Origin: DASRDR01 sp963812945 [NCBI: uncultured Candidatus Rokubacteria bacterium]
Lineage (GTDB): Bacteria; Methylomirabilota; Methylomirabilia; Rokubacteriales
Reading direction: 5' to 3'
Length of the DNA: 64,000 nucleotides
NCBI GenBank assembly: GCA_963812945.1
Contig: CAWEXD010000008.1
Span: 2,480,001 to 2,544,000, forward strand
The translations under genes were made by a program, and so were the position numbers. Positions 8,506-16,267 of the stretch are shown here, piece by piece. Each line of letters opens with the position of its first letter. Position 1 is the first letter of the stretch. The notes under the pieces are model-generated. The model was not told the DNA's origin and did no database searches. It saw only the letters and a list, made by a program, of their open reading frames with translations.

Positions 8506-8868
8506 CTACCTTTCCGCCCCGTAGCGAAGCTCGAGGGTCGTGCAGCCCCGCGGCACGCGGTAGGGCCCGTGGACCATCCCCGGCGGACGGCACGCGTACA
8601 TTCCGGCGGTGAACGTCTGCCGCTTCCCGAGATCGACCAGCTCGCCCTCGAGGATCCAGACCTCCTCCCAGAAGTCGTGCGTGATCGTGTCCTTGGTCTC
8701 CACGCCGGCGGCGAAGCGGAGGAGCCGGGTGACGTCCCCGGTCTCGGGATCGAGGGCCAGGATCTTCTGCTCGACGCCGGGGCCCCCGGCGCCGCCGGTG
8801 GACGACCCGGCGACGGGACCCCACGGGAGCTGATCAGGCGCGAAGAACTCGAGCTCGGGCTTCGGCAT
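8506..8868 (-). CDS. Small cupin-domain protein
   Basis: 120 residues. One conserved cupin core: THDFWEEVWILEGELVDLG (His, Glu and Glu of cupin motif 1) and GMYACRPPGMVHGPY (Pro-Gly and His of motif 2). Single-domain cupins of this size include ChrR-like metal-binding domains and small dioxygenases; nothing here fixes the reaction. A good ribosome binding site (AAGGAGAG) precedes ATG 8868, and a candidate promoter lies at 8911-8940. First gene of the cupin-LLM-HAD-CoxL run, so it may act in the same oxidation pathway. Confidence 0.85.
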   Translation of the reverse strand: MPKPELEFFAPDQLPWGPVAGSSTGGAGGPGVEQKILALDPETGDVTRLLRFAAGVETKDTITHDFWEEVWILEGELVDLGKRQTFTAGMYACRPPGMVHGPYRVPRGCTTLELRYGAER

Positions 8869-8910
8869 GGACGTCTCTCCTTGGGATGGGGGTCACGGCG
8901 GCGCCCGCTC

Positions 8911-8940
8911 AGTATCTAGAGCGTCCCGGGGCGGCGTCAA
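8911..8940 (-). promoter_or_regulatory. Candidate sigma70 promoter for the cupin-LLM-CoxL operon
   Basis: On the minus strand TTGACG (8935-8940) is followed after 18 nt by GATACT (8911-8916), about 40 nt upstream of the cupin start. Five of six -35 and four of six -10 bases match consensus, in an AT-richer spot than the surroundings. Confidence 0.45.
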
Positions 8941-9033
8941 GTCACCCGCATCCCCACCCGCCATCGGAGGCGTCCCGCGTTGACGCCGCGTCGGCGACGC
9001 GGTATGCGTGAGGAACCACGGAGCCGACGACGA

Positions 9034-9053
9034 GCCACAGGCCGAAGGCCGTC
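9034..9053 (+). repeat. Short palindromic repeat, copy 1
   Basis: GCCACAGGCCGAAGGCCGTC: a GGCC-GAA-GGCC mini-hairpin in a conserved 20-bp context. Identical at 61511-61530 and, in reverse complement, at 33959-33978; diverged copies at 48802-48820 and 61547-61566. It lies just upstream of the PduO gene. Confidence 0.7.
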
Positions 9054-9073
9054 AAGTAAGGAGGAGGCCAGCC

Positions 9074-9682
9074 ATGGCGATCCGCATCACCCGCGTCTAC
9101 ACGCGCACCGGCGACCACGGTGACACGGCGCTGGTCGGCGGCCGGCGGGTGCCGAAGGACGCGCCCCGCATCGAGGCGTACGGCACGGTGGACGAGCTGA
9201 ACGCCGTCCTCGGGCTCGCGCGCGTCTTCAACGCCGAGCGACTCGAGGAGGGCGAGGGGCACCGGTGGCTCGACGAGACGCTCCGGCGCCTCCAGAACCA
9301 GCTGTTCGATCTCGGGTCGGAGTTGGCGACGCCGGACGACGCCGTCTACGAGGGCATGTATCGCGTTGGCCAGGCGGAGGTGACGGAGCTCGAGCAGCTG
9401 ATCGACCGCTGCCAGGAGGAGCTCGAGCCCCTCAAGTCGTTCGTGCTGCCGGGGGGGGGGCGGGTCGGGGCGTTTCTCCACCAGGCACGGACGGTGTGCC
9501 GCCGCGCCGAGCGGGAGATCCTGCGGCTCTCACGCGCGGAGCCTCTCCCCGAGTGGCCGCTCCGCTACGTGAACCGCCTGAGCGACCTCCTGTTCGTGCT
9601 CTCCCGGTGGGTCGCTCGGCGCCTGGGAGAGCCGGAGTACCTTTGGGAGCGGGGCCTCCAGGCCCACCGGCGCGGCGGCTAG
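9074..9682 (+). CDS. PduO-type cob(I)alamin adenosyltransferase
   Basis: Converts cob(I)alamin and ATP to adenosylcobalamin. 202 residues from ATG 9074, chosen because GAGGAGG lies 7-8 nt upstream; a longer in-frame GTG is at 9008. Family motifs: TRTGDHGDTALVGG at the N-terminus (ATP binding), the AYGTVDELNAVLG helix, VCRRAEREI with the key Arg-Glu, and YVNRLSDLLFVLSRW. It stands alone, with no other cobalamin genes in the window; the lipoprotein gene downstream is convergent. The three-helix fold with ATP in the N-terminal segment is known for the family. Confidence 0.94.
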   Translation: MAIRITRVYTRTGDHGDTALVGGRRVPKDAPRIEAYGTVDELNAVLGLARVFNAERLEEGEGHRWLDETLRRLQNQLFDLGSELATPDDAVYEGMYRVGQAEVTELEQLIDRCQEELEPLKSFVLPGGGRVGAFLHQARTVCRRAEREILRLSRAEPLPEWPLRYVNRLSDLLFVLSRWVARRLGEPEYLWERGLQAHRRGG

Positions 9683-9706
9683 CGCCGGGCCGGCAGGCCG
9701 CGGGCT

Positions 9707-9727
9707 CCGGCTCCCCGGCGGAGCCGG
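9707..9727. terminator. Hairpin between convergent genes
   Basis: An 8-bp GC stem (CCGGCTCC and GGAGCCGG) with a 5-nt loop lies in the gap between the converging PduO and lipoprotein genes. No run of T follows on either strand, so it may only be a weak or Rho-assisted bidirectional terminator. Confidence 0.35.
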
Positions 9728-10135
9728 CTATTCCTGCCGCTGGCGGGGAGCGTCCTTCGACGTGATCAGCTCCGGCATCTGGGACTGATACCCGAGGGCG
9801 TCGTCCGCCGTCAGGCCGAACCACTCCGGGACGAGCCCGGCGAGCATGTGGAAGGGCTTCACGAGGACCCAGTCAAGGGCCCGGCCGAACGGGTGCATCA
9901 CGAACGCGAACGGCCGGAAGATGTGGCCGTAGGCGTTCGGGACCGACTCGGCCCCGACCCACGTGGGATCCGGCAGCTGCGACAGCGTCGGAAGCGACGG
10001 GTTGTGGATGTACTTCCCGTCTGGCAGCCCCTGGGACACAAAGTGCCACCCGTCGTCCTTTTCCGACTTCAGATGACTGGCGGAGCAGCCCGACACGATC
10101 GCCCCGGCCAGCGCCAGCATGATCAGCTTCTTCAT
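9728..10135 (-). CDS. Small lipoprotein of unknown function
   Basis: 135 residues from ATG 10135, preceded by an AGGGGCAAGG purine run. The N-terminus KKLIMLALAGAIVSGC is a lipoprotein signal with lipobox IVSGC and Ser after the Cys, suggesting outer-membrane retention. The mature part is Pro- and Trp-rich with HIFRPFAFVMHPFGRALDWVLVKPFHMLAGLVPEWFGL, an amphipathic segment that could sit on the membrane. No known enzyme motif; it may be a cell-envelope accessory protein. Confidence 0.75.
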   Translation of the reverse strand: MKKLIMLALAGAIVSGCSASHLKSEKDDGWHFVSQGLPDGKYIHNPSLPTLSQLPDPTWVGAESVPNAYGHIFRPFAFVMHPFGRALDWVLVKPFHMLAGLVPEWFGLTADDALGYQSQMPELITSKDAPRQRQE

Positions 10136-10240
10136 GTACCTTGCCCCTCCCCGCCGGACCCCCCGGCTGTCCGTTTTCCAGGCTTCCTGTCCCACCCGCG
10201 CGAGACCCCGCCCGGATAACCGGACGCTAGCACGAACCTC

Positions 10241-10251
10241 AGTCTGACCCC
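10241..10251 (+). repeat. Half-site of the GGGGTCAGAC repeat
   Basis: AGTCTGACCCC matches the right end of the inverted repeat at 22043-22122 exactly, but no partner arm is found nearby. It is followed by an unusually AT-rich stretch (10255-10290). Possible remnant of an excised or decayed element. Confidence 0.4.
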
Positions 10252-10345
10252 AAGCGATTTCATACAGAGTCCAAATATGTACAAATCGACCCCCTCTGGG
10301 TAGACTTGGACCCAGCGGAACCTACTCCCTGACCACGGAGGCTCG

Positions 10346-12220
10346 GTGGCACCCGACGCAGGCCCATTTCTCGGCCGGCTGAAGGGCTGGCTCGCAAGGG
10401 CCGGGCTCGGATCTGCGCGCCACTGGGAGAATCCGTCCGCGGCTCCACAGCAGGTCGCGGATCCCGCCAAGACGGGGGAGCGGTGGGACGAGATCCTTCG
10501 GGTCCAGGAGCTGACGCTCAGTCTCCTCTCGAGCAAGGTCACCCCCGATGAGCTGTTCCGGCACGTCGTGGACGGGGCAGCCGACTCCCTGAGCGCCGAC
10601 GAGGCGTCGCTGATGCTGGTGGAGGCCGACGAGCTGCGGGTCGCCTCCTCGACTCGCACCCGGGCCGGCGAGGCCGAGACCTGGCAGCAGCGCTCGCGAC
10701 TGGGCGAGGGCGTCGCGGGCTGGGTGGCGCAGACCGGCAGTCCGGTGCTCCTCAGCGAAGGCGACGACCTCTCACGGTTCCCGAACCTCGCGCCAAAGGG
10801 CGGCCGGATCCAGTCCGCCGTGTCGGTGCCGCTCGAGGTCGGCGGCCGCGTCGTCGGAGTCCTCAACGCGAACCGCCTGGGGGGCCCGCGCTTCACCTCG
10901 AGCGACCTCGCGGTGCTGCGTCTGTTCGCCAGCACGGCCGCGCTCGCCATCGACCAGGCCAGCCTGCTCCAGCGCGCCCAGGCGCGCACGCGAGCCGTCG
11001 AGGCGCTCCTGGCCGTCGTCGACGCGTTCGTGACGGGCGCCGAGCCGGCACGCGCGCTCCACGCCGTGATGCCGCGGCTCGCGACGGCCTTCCGTCCCAC
11101 GCAAGCCCTGGCCTTCCTCGGGCCCGGCGCCGAGCGGACGGCGCTCCCGGCCGTCGCCGGATGGGACACCGGTCCCCTCGACCAGGGGGCCCTCGAAGGG
11201 ACGGCGATCGGGCTCACCGACGAGTTCGCCCGCCTGCTCGAGCGCGGCCAGCCCGCATGGGTCGCGAGCATCCCCCTGACCGGTGCACCCGCCTGGCTCC
11301 GCCACACGGCGGCGCCATGGCTGATGCTCCCGATCCGGGCCGGTGAGGCGAGCCCACGCTGTCTCCTGGCGTTCACCTGGGACGAGCCCGGGTTCGAGCT
11401 GCCCTCCGAGGAGCTCCGGGTCCTGGAGGGCCTGGCGGGCCAGATCGGAGTGGCGCTCGCGCGCGAGGACCGGGCCGCGGTGGTCGGTGCCCTCCAGGAG
11501 CAGGTCACCCAGGTCCGCGGCCATCTCATCGAGGTCGAGCGCCTCGCGACGATCGGCCAGAGCATGGCGGGCCTGGTCCACGACATCAACGCCCCGCTCA
11601 CGGCGGCAATGACGCTGGCCCAGATGATCCAGTCCGATCCGGCCGCCGATGGCACGAGCCGCGAGCGGTCCGGGCAGATCATCATCGCCTCGCAGCGGGC
11701 CCAGCGGCTGGTCCGTGAGCTCCTGACCATGGCCAAGCCACGCCCGCCGACGTTCGAGGCCCTGGACCTGAACGCGCTCGTCAAGCAGACGATGGACCTG
11801 GGGCGGCCGCAGTGCTCCGTGGCCGGGATCAAGCTCGTCTCCGACTTCCAGGCCGACCTGCCCCGGGCCACGGCGGACCCGCATCGCCTCGGTCAGGTGC
11901 TGATGAACCTGCTCGCGAACGCGCGGCAGGCGATGGAGGCCGCCGAGAAGGGCACGACCCTCGTCGTGCGGACCCGCGAGCGCGGGGACATCGTGGAGAT
12001 CCGGATCGTCGACGACGGCCCGGGCATCCCGGAGGACGTCAAGGCAAAGATCTTCGACTGGTTCTTCACCACGAAGCCGCCGGGCGAGGGCACGGGCCTG
12101 GGGCTCGCGGTGTCGCGGGAGATCCTGCAGGCCCACGGCGGCAATCTGCGCCTCGAGGACAGCCCGGGCGGCGGCGCCACCTTCGTCCTCGAGATCCCGC
12201 GGGAGCGTCCCGGGACGTAG
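10346..12220 (+). CDS. GAF-domain sensor histidine kinase
   Basis: Cytoplasmic kinase of 624 residues, no membrane segment. A first GAF domain covers about 55-215 (SLMLVEADELRVAS, then GEGVAGWVAQTG and SAVSVPLEVGGRVVGVLNANR); a second GAF-like region covers about 215-385. The DHp helix has phosphoacceptor His412 in GLVHDINAPLTAA, and the HATPase domain has the N-box LMNLLANARQAM, DDGPGIPED and GTGLGLAVSRE. GTG start chosen from GGAGG 6 nt upstream. No response regulator is adjacent, so the output partner is unknown; the His-box is of the HxxN type seen in NtrB/AtoS-like kinases. Confidence 0.92.
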   Translation: MAPDAGPFLGRLKGWLARAGLGSARHWENPSAAPQQVADPAKTGERWDEILRVQELTLSLLSSKVTPDELFRHVVDGAADSLSADEASLMLVEADELRVASSTRTRAGEAETWQQRSRLGEGVAGWVAQTGSPVLLSEGDDLSRFPNLAPKGGRIQSAVSVPLEVGGRVVGVLNANRLGGPRFTSSDLAVLRLFASTAALAIDQASLLQRAQARTRAVEALLAVVDAFVTGAEPARALHAVMPRLATAFRPTQALAFLGPGAERTALPAVAGWDTGPLDQGALEGTAIGLTDEFARLLERGQPAWVASIPLTGAPAWLRHTAAPWLMLPIRAGEASPRCLLAFTWDEPGFELPSEELRVLEGLAGQIGVALAREDRAAVVGALQEQVTQVRGHLIEVERLATIGQSMAGLVHDINAPLTAAMTLAQMIQSDPAADGTSRERSGQIIIASQRAQRLVRELLTMAKPRPPTFEALDLNALVKQTMDLGRPQCSVAGIKLVSDFQADLPRATADPHRLGQVLMNLLANARQAMEAAEKGTTLVVRTRERGDIVEIRIVDDGPGIPEDVKAKIFDWFFTTKPPGEGTGLGLAVSREILQAHGGNLRLEDSPGGGATFVLEIPRERPGT

Positions 12221-12296
12221 GGCGCCCTTCGCGCGCATCGGGCGCGGCTCGCGCCGGCCGCGCCATGGCCACGCCAGTCCAGCCGGTCCGGTCGGG

Positions 12297-12302
12297 TACA
12301 AT
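12297..12302 (+). promoter_or_regulatory. -10-like hexamer overlapping an upstream ATG; suggests leaderless start
   Basis: TACAAT lies 7 nt before ATG 12310 and overlaps the in-frame ATG 12301. No ribosome binding site precedes either ATG. No clear -35. If it is the promoter, transcription begins at about the ATG at 12310. Confidence 0.4.
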
Positions 12303-12309
12303 GCGCGCG

Positions 12310-13548
12310 ATGCGCCTCCTCTGGACCCTGCTGGGCGCCCGTCGGCTGCCCGAGGCGTCGCGGTCCAAGCTCGGCGTCGTGGGGCTCCTCTACTTCATCC
12401 AGGGCAGTCCCGTGAGCGTCTTGTGGGAGGTGCTGCCGGTCTACCTCCGCCTTCACGGCACCTCGCTCCGGGCCATCGGCGGCCTCCGGCTCCTCGAGCT
12501 GCCGTTCTCCCTGAAGTTCCTCTGGTCGCCGCTCGTGCAGCGCTACGGCGACCGCCGCGCCTGGGTGACGGGCGCCATGCTGGTCGTGGCGCTGGTCGTC
12601 GCGTTCCTCCCCGCGGCCGACCCCGCCCGGGCCGCGTGGGTGCTCGTCGCGCTGGTCCTCGTGCTCACCATCGCCTCGGCCACCCAGGACATGGCCATCG
12701 ACGCCTACACCGTCGCGCTGGTCGACCGCGAGGAGCAGGGGCCGGCGAACGGCGTCCGCGCCTCCGCGTACCGCGTGGCGCTGATCCTGATCGGCAGCGG
12801 GATGGTCGCCCTGGCCTACTGGCTGCCGTGGGGCACGCTCTTCGCGGCGGCCGCCGCCGTCCTCGCCGGGCTCGGCCTCCTCGTCCAGCGAGTCCCGCGC
12901 CTGGACGTCCCGGCCGAGGCGCGACAGCGGTGGCTTGCGCCGTTCCTGCAGTGGATCGGGACCTGGCGCGCCGTCCCGCTGGTCGCCTTCGTCCTCACCT
13001 ACAAGCTGGGCGAGTTCGCGATCGGCCCGATGGTCAAGCCCTTCTGGGTGGATCAGGGCCGCTCGCTGCTCGAGATCGGGCTGGTCCCGACGGCCCTCGG
13101 CATCACCCTCTCGATCGCGGGCGCCCTCGCCGGCGGGGCGTTCATGCAGCGCTACGGCACGCTCACGGCTCTCTGGGCGCTGGGGCTTCCTCAGGCGCTC
13201 TCGAATCTCGGCTACGCGGCGGTCGCCATGTACGGCCTGCCATGGCCCGCCCTCTACGGGGCGTCGATGCTGGACTCGTTCGCGGGCGGGCTCGGCACCG
13301 CGGCGTTCCTCGGCTTCTTCCTGGCGGTCTGCGATCCCGAGCGCGCCACGCTCCAGTACGCGTTCCTCTCCTCCCTCTTCTCGCTCACGGGGCGGCTCGC
13401 CGGGGCGGTGAGCGGGATCGGCGCCGAGCAGTGGGGCTACGGCCCCTACTTCGCGCTCACGTTCGTCGCCTCGCTGCCGGGCCTCTTCCTCGTCCCGTTC
13501 GTCGCGTCCTGGCTGCCGCCCCCAGCCGCACGCCGGCCCGCCCCATGA
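12310..13548 (+). CDS. AmpG-like MFS permease (muropeptide import)
   Basis: 412 residues, about 12 membrane segments. Early segment GLLYFIQGSPVSVLWEVLPVYLR followed by LLELPFSLKFLWSPLVQRYGDRRAWV, then ATQDMAIDAYTVAL and TYKLGEFAIGPMVKPFWVDQG, are the conserved AmpG/Slc33 features. AmpG brings GlcNAc-anhydroMurNAc peptides from periplasm to cytoplasm. The next gene, 25 nt downstream, is NagZ, the enzyme that acts on this cargo, which strongly supports the role. ATG 12301 is an alternative start three codons upstream, but it overlaps a -10-like hexamer. Confidence 0.85.
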   Translation: MRLLWTLLGARRLPEASRSKLGVVGLLYFIQGSPVSVLWEVLPVYLRLHGTSLRAIGGLRLLELPFSLKFLWSPLVQRYGDRRAWVTGAMLVVALVVAFLPAADPARAAWVLVALVLVLTIASATQDMAIDAYTVALVDREEQGPANGVRASAYRVALILIGSGMVALAYWLPWGTLFAAAAAVLAGLGLLVQRVPRLDVPAEARQRWLAPFLQWIGTWRAVPLVAFVLTYKLGEFAIGPMVKPFWVDQGRSLLEIGLVPTALGITLSIAGALAGGAFMQRYGTLTALWALGLPQALSNLGYAAVAMYGLPWPALYGASMLDSFAGGLGTAAFLGFFLAVCDPERATLQYAFLSSLFSLTGRLAGAVSGIGAEQWGYGPYFALTFVASLPGLFLVPFVASWLPPPAARRPAP

Positions 13549-13573
13549 GCCGGGTCACGGGCGAGGATCTCCG

Positions 13574-14644
13574 GTGAGGCTGGGCGTCGGCGAGCTCCTC
13601 GCCGTGGGATTCGAGGGGACGACGCTGCCGGAGGCAGTCTCGGGGCTCGCCGACGCGGCCGGGCTGGGCGGCATCGTGCTCTTCACCCGGAACTGCCCCG
13701 ACCTCGACACCGTGCTATCCCTGACCGACGCCGCCCGCCGGCTGGGCCCGGACGTGCTCGTCCTCCTGGACCACGAAGGCGGGCGCGTCCACCGCCTGCC
13801 GCCGCCGTTCACCCGCTTTCCTCCCGCCGCCGCGATCGGGCAGGTGGGCGATCCGGAGCTGGCCGCCGCCGTCGCCCGGGCCATGGCGCGCGAGCTGCGC
13901 GCGGCAGGGTTCGATTCCGGGCTCGCGCCCGTGCTCGACTGCCTGACGGACCCCAACAGCGTGGCGATCGGTGACCGCGCGTACGCGAGCGACCCGGAGA
14001 CCGTGGCCGCCTGTGGCGCCGCGTTCGTCCGCGCCGCCCTCGCCGAGGGGGTCATCCCCGTCGCCAAGCACTTTCCCGGCCACGGCCGCACGGCGGTCGA
14101 CTCGCACCTGGCGCTACCCGAGGTGGACGCTCCACTCGCCGAGCTCGATCGGACCGAACTCCTCCCGTTCCGCCGGGCCCTTGCCGCCGGCTGCCCCGCG
14201 GTCCTGGTGGCCCACGTCCGCTACCCGGCGCTCGACCCGGAATGGCCCGCGTCCATGTCGCCGGAGGTCATCGACGGGCTCCTCCGCCGGCGGATGGGCT
14301 TCGATGGGCTCGTCCTGAGCGACGATCTCGAGATGAACGCGGCCCGGACCGAATGGGGAGTCGGAGGCGCCGCGGTGCGGTTCCTCCACGCCGGCGGCGA
14401 TCTCGCCCTCGTGTGCCGCGAGGCTCCGGCGCGGGACGAGGCGGTGGAGGCCGTCCGGCGAGCCCTGGAGGGCGGCGACCTTGGGCCCGAGGCTATCCTG
14501 GCGGCCCGGAAGCGCCGGGCGGCGCTCCGCCGGGGGGTCGAGCGGACGGGGCCGGCGCCCGACCCCCGCGCCATCGGGTGCCCCGAGCACCGGGAGCTGC
14601 GGGCCGAGATCCTCGGCCGCGCCGAGGACACCAAGATCGGCTGA
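13574..14644 (+). CDS. nagZ: Beta-N-acetylhexosaminidase NagZ (GH3)
   Basis: Cytoplasmic glycosidase that removes GlcNAc from anhydro-muropeptides in peptidoglycan recycling. 356 residues, GTG start. GH3 NagZ motifs: LVLLDHEGGRVHRL, VAKHFPGHGRTAVDSHLALPEVD (catalytic His/Asp loop) and VLSDDLEMNA with the nucleophilic Asp. The protein is of the single-domain NagZ length and lacks a signal peptide. Follows the AmpG-like permease by 25 nt, so import and first cleavage are co-encoded. AmpD and other recycling enzymes are not in the window. Confidence 0.93.
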   Translation: MRLGVGELLAVGFEGTTLPEAVSGLADAAGLGGIVLFTRNCPDLDTVLSLTDAARRLGPDVLVLLDHEGGRVHRLPPPFTRFPPAAAIGQVGDPELAAAVARAMARELRAAGFDSGLAPVLDCLTDPNSVAIGDRAYASDPETVAACGAAFVRAALAEGVIPVAKHFPGHGRTAVDSHLALPEVDAPLAELDRTELLPFRRALAAGCPAVLVAHVRYPALDPEWPASMSPEVIDGLLRRRMGFDGLVLSDDLEMNAARTEWGVGGAAVRFLHAGGDLALVCREAPARDEAVEAVRRALEGGDLGPEAILAARKRRAALRRGVERTGPAPDPRAIGCPEHRELRAEILGRAEDTKIG

Positions 14645-14782
14645 GCCCCGGTCCCCGGTCCCCCCAAGGCTCCTCTTCGTGAGCGCGGGAGCCGATTTTC
14701 TTTGCGGGTCCACACGAGGAGCAGGGTGTAACTTACCGTCACGTCAACCTTTCGCGCACTCTGACCCTACCTCAGGAGGCGC

Positions 14783-16012
14783 ATGCGGCGAGTCGTCGTC
14801 ACCGGTATGGGCGTGGTCTCCCCCCTGGGCGTCGGCATCGATGCCTTCTGGGACGGACTCATCCACGGCCGAAGCGGAGTGCGCCGGATCACCCGGTTCG
14901 ACCCCTCGCCGTACCCGAGCCAGATCGCGGGGGAGGTCCCTGACTTCGATCCCGCCGCTCACCTGCCCCGGCGCGACATCGTGCGCACCGATACCTTCAT
15001 CCAGTACGCGCTCATCGCAGCGCAGGCAGCGCTCCGGGATTCCGGCGTGAAGATCGACGGTCAGAACGAGCGGGTCGGCGTGTCGATCGGCACCGGCATG
15101 GGCGGGGTGCCGCTGCTCCTGTCGTCCTGGGAGACCCTGCGCCGCGAGGGCATGCCCGGGGTGAGCGCGTACGCCTTGCCGGGAAGCCTGCCGAACATGG
15201 CGGCCGGCTGGGTGTCCATGCGCACGGTCGCGCGTGGGCCGCTCTACACCCCGACCACCGCCTGTGCCGCCAGCACCCAGGCCGTCGGCGACGCCTTCCG
15301 GGCGATCCAGCGCGGCGACGCCGACGTCATGCTGGCGGGGGGAACCGACTCGCTGATCCATCCCCTGGTCATCGCCGGCTTCTCCGCGATCCGGGCCCTC
15401 TCGACCCGGAACGACGAGCCGACCCTGGCCAGCCGGCCGTTCGACAAGGACCGCGACGGCTTCGTCTTGGCGGAAGGCTCGGGCATCGTCGTCCTGGAAG
15501 CCCTCGAGCCGGCGCGGGCGCGGGGCGCTCGAATCTACGCCGAGGTACTCGGCTACGGGCTGTCGGCGGACGCCCATCACCCGACGGCGTCCTCGTCGGA
15601 CGGACCGGCCCGCGCGATGCGGCTCGCCCTGGCCGACGCCAAACTCGCCCCGGCGACGGTCGACTACGTCAATGCCCACGGCACGTCGACCGAGCTCAAC
15701 GACCAGCACGAGACGGAGGCGATCAAGACCGTCTTCGGCGATCACGCCCGGCGCCTGGCGATCAGCTCCATCAAGTCGATGACGGGCCACCTGGTGGGGG
15801 CCGCCGGGGGCGTGGAAGCGATCGCCACAACACTCGCCCTTCACCACGGAATCCTGCCACCCACGATCAACTACACGACGCCCGATCCCGCGTGCGACCT
15901 GGACTACGTGCCGAACCACGCGCGCCGTGTCCCGATCCAGGTGGCGATGTCGAACTCGTTCGCATTCGGCGGGACCAACGCGATCCTGGTCCTCCGCCGC
16001 GGGGAGGCATGA
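14783..16012 (+). CDS. fabF: Beta-ketoacyl-ACP synthase II (FabF)
   Basis: Condensing enzyme of fatty acid synthesis, 409 residues. All three active-site residues are visible: Cys161 in TTACAASTQAV, His in NAHGTSTELND and His in KSMTGHLVGAAGG. The start has a strong ribosome binding site (AGGAGG, 5 nt spacing). Immediately followed by an acyl carrier protein and a second ketosynthase, an order (KS-ACP-KS) unlike the usual fabD-fabG-acpP-fabF operon; no malonyltransferase, ketoreductase or dehydratase is present. It may therefore serve a specialised acyl pathway, or be the housekeeping FabF moved into this setting. Confidence 0.93.
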   Translation: MRRVVVTGMGVVSPLGVGIDAFWDGLIHGRSGVRRITRFDPSPYPSQIAGEVPDFDPAAHLPRRDIVRTDTFIQYALIAAQAALRDSGVKIDGQNERVGVSIGTGMGGVPLLLSSWETLRREGMPGVSAYALPGSLPNMAAGWVSMRTVARGPLYTPTTACAASTQAVGDAFRAIQRGDADVMLAGGTDSLIHPLVIAGFSAIRALSTRNDEPTLASRPFDKDRDGFVLAEGSGIVVLEALEPARARGARIYAEVLGYGLSADAHHPTASSSDGPARAMRLALADAKLAPATVDYVNAHGTSTELNDQHETEAIKTVFGDHARRLAISSIKSMTGHLVGAAGGVEAIATTLALHHGILPPTINYTTPDPACDLDYVPNHARRVPIQVAMSNSFAFGGTNAILVLRRGEA

Positions 16013-16267
16013 GTGACGGCACAGGAGGTCGCGGACGGACTCAAGGAGATCATGGCGGCCCGGCTGGGATTGCAGGCGGAGCAGATCGTGCCGGAGGCGC
16101 GCCTGGTGGAGGATCTCGGCCTGGATTCCCTCGACGCGGTGGAGCTCGCCATCGCCGTCGAGCGCAAGTTCAACATCGACGTCCCGGAGGAGGAGCTGAC
16201 GAAGCTCAAGACCGTCGCGGACATGGTCAGGCTGGTGGAGACGCGCGTCCCGGGAGCGCCCGGGTGA
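16013..16267 (+). CDS. Acyl carrier protein
   Basis: 84 residues, GTG start directly abutting the fabF stop. The phosphopantetheine-attachment motif DLGLDSLDAVELAIAVE is intact, with Ser as the attachment residue, and the acidic helix II-III (FNIDVPEEELTKLKTVADMV) is standard. Its stop overlaps the next GTG start (GTGA), indicating coupled translation of fabF, ACP and the second synthase. It carries acyl chains for these condensing enzymes. Confidence 0.93.
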   Translation: MTAQEVADGLKEIMAARLGLQAEQIVPEARLVEDLGLDSLDAVELAIAVERKFNIDVPEEELTKLKTVADMVRLVETRVPGAPG

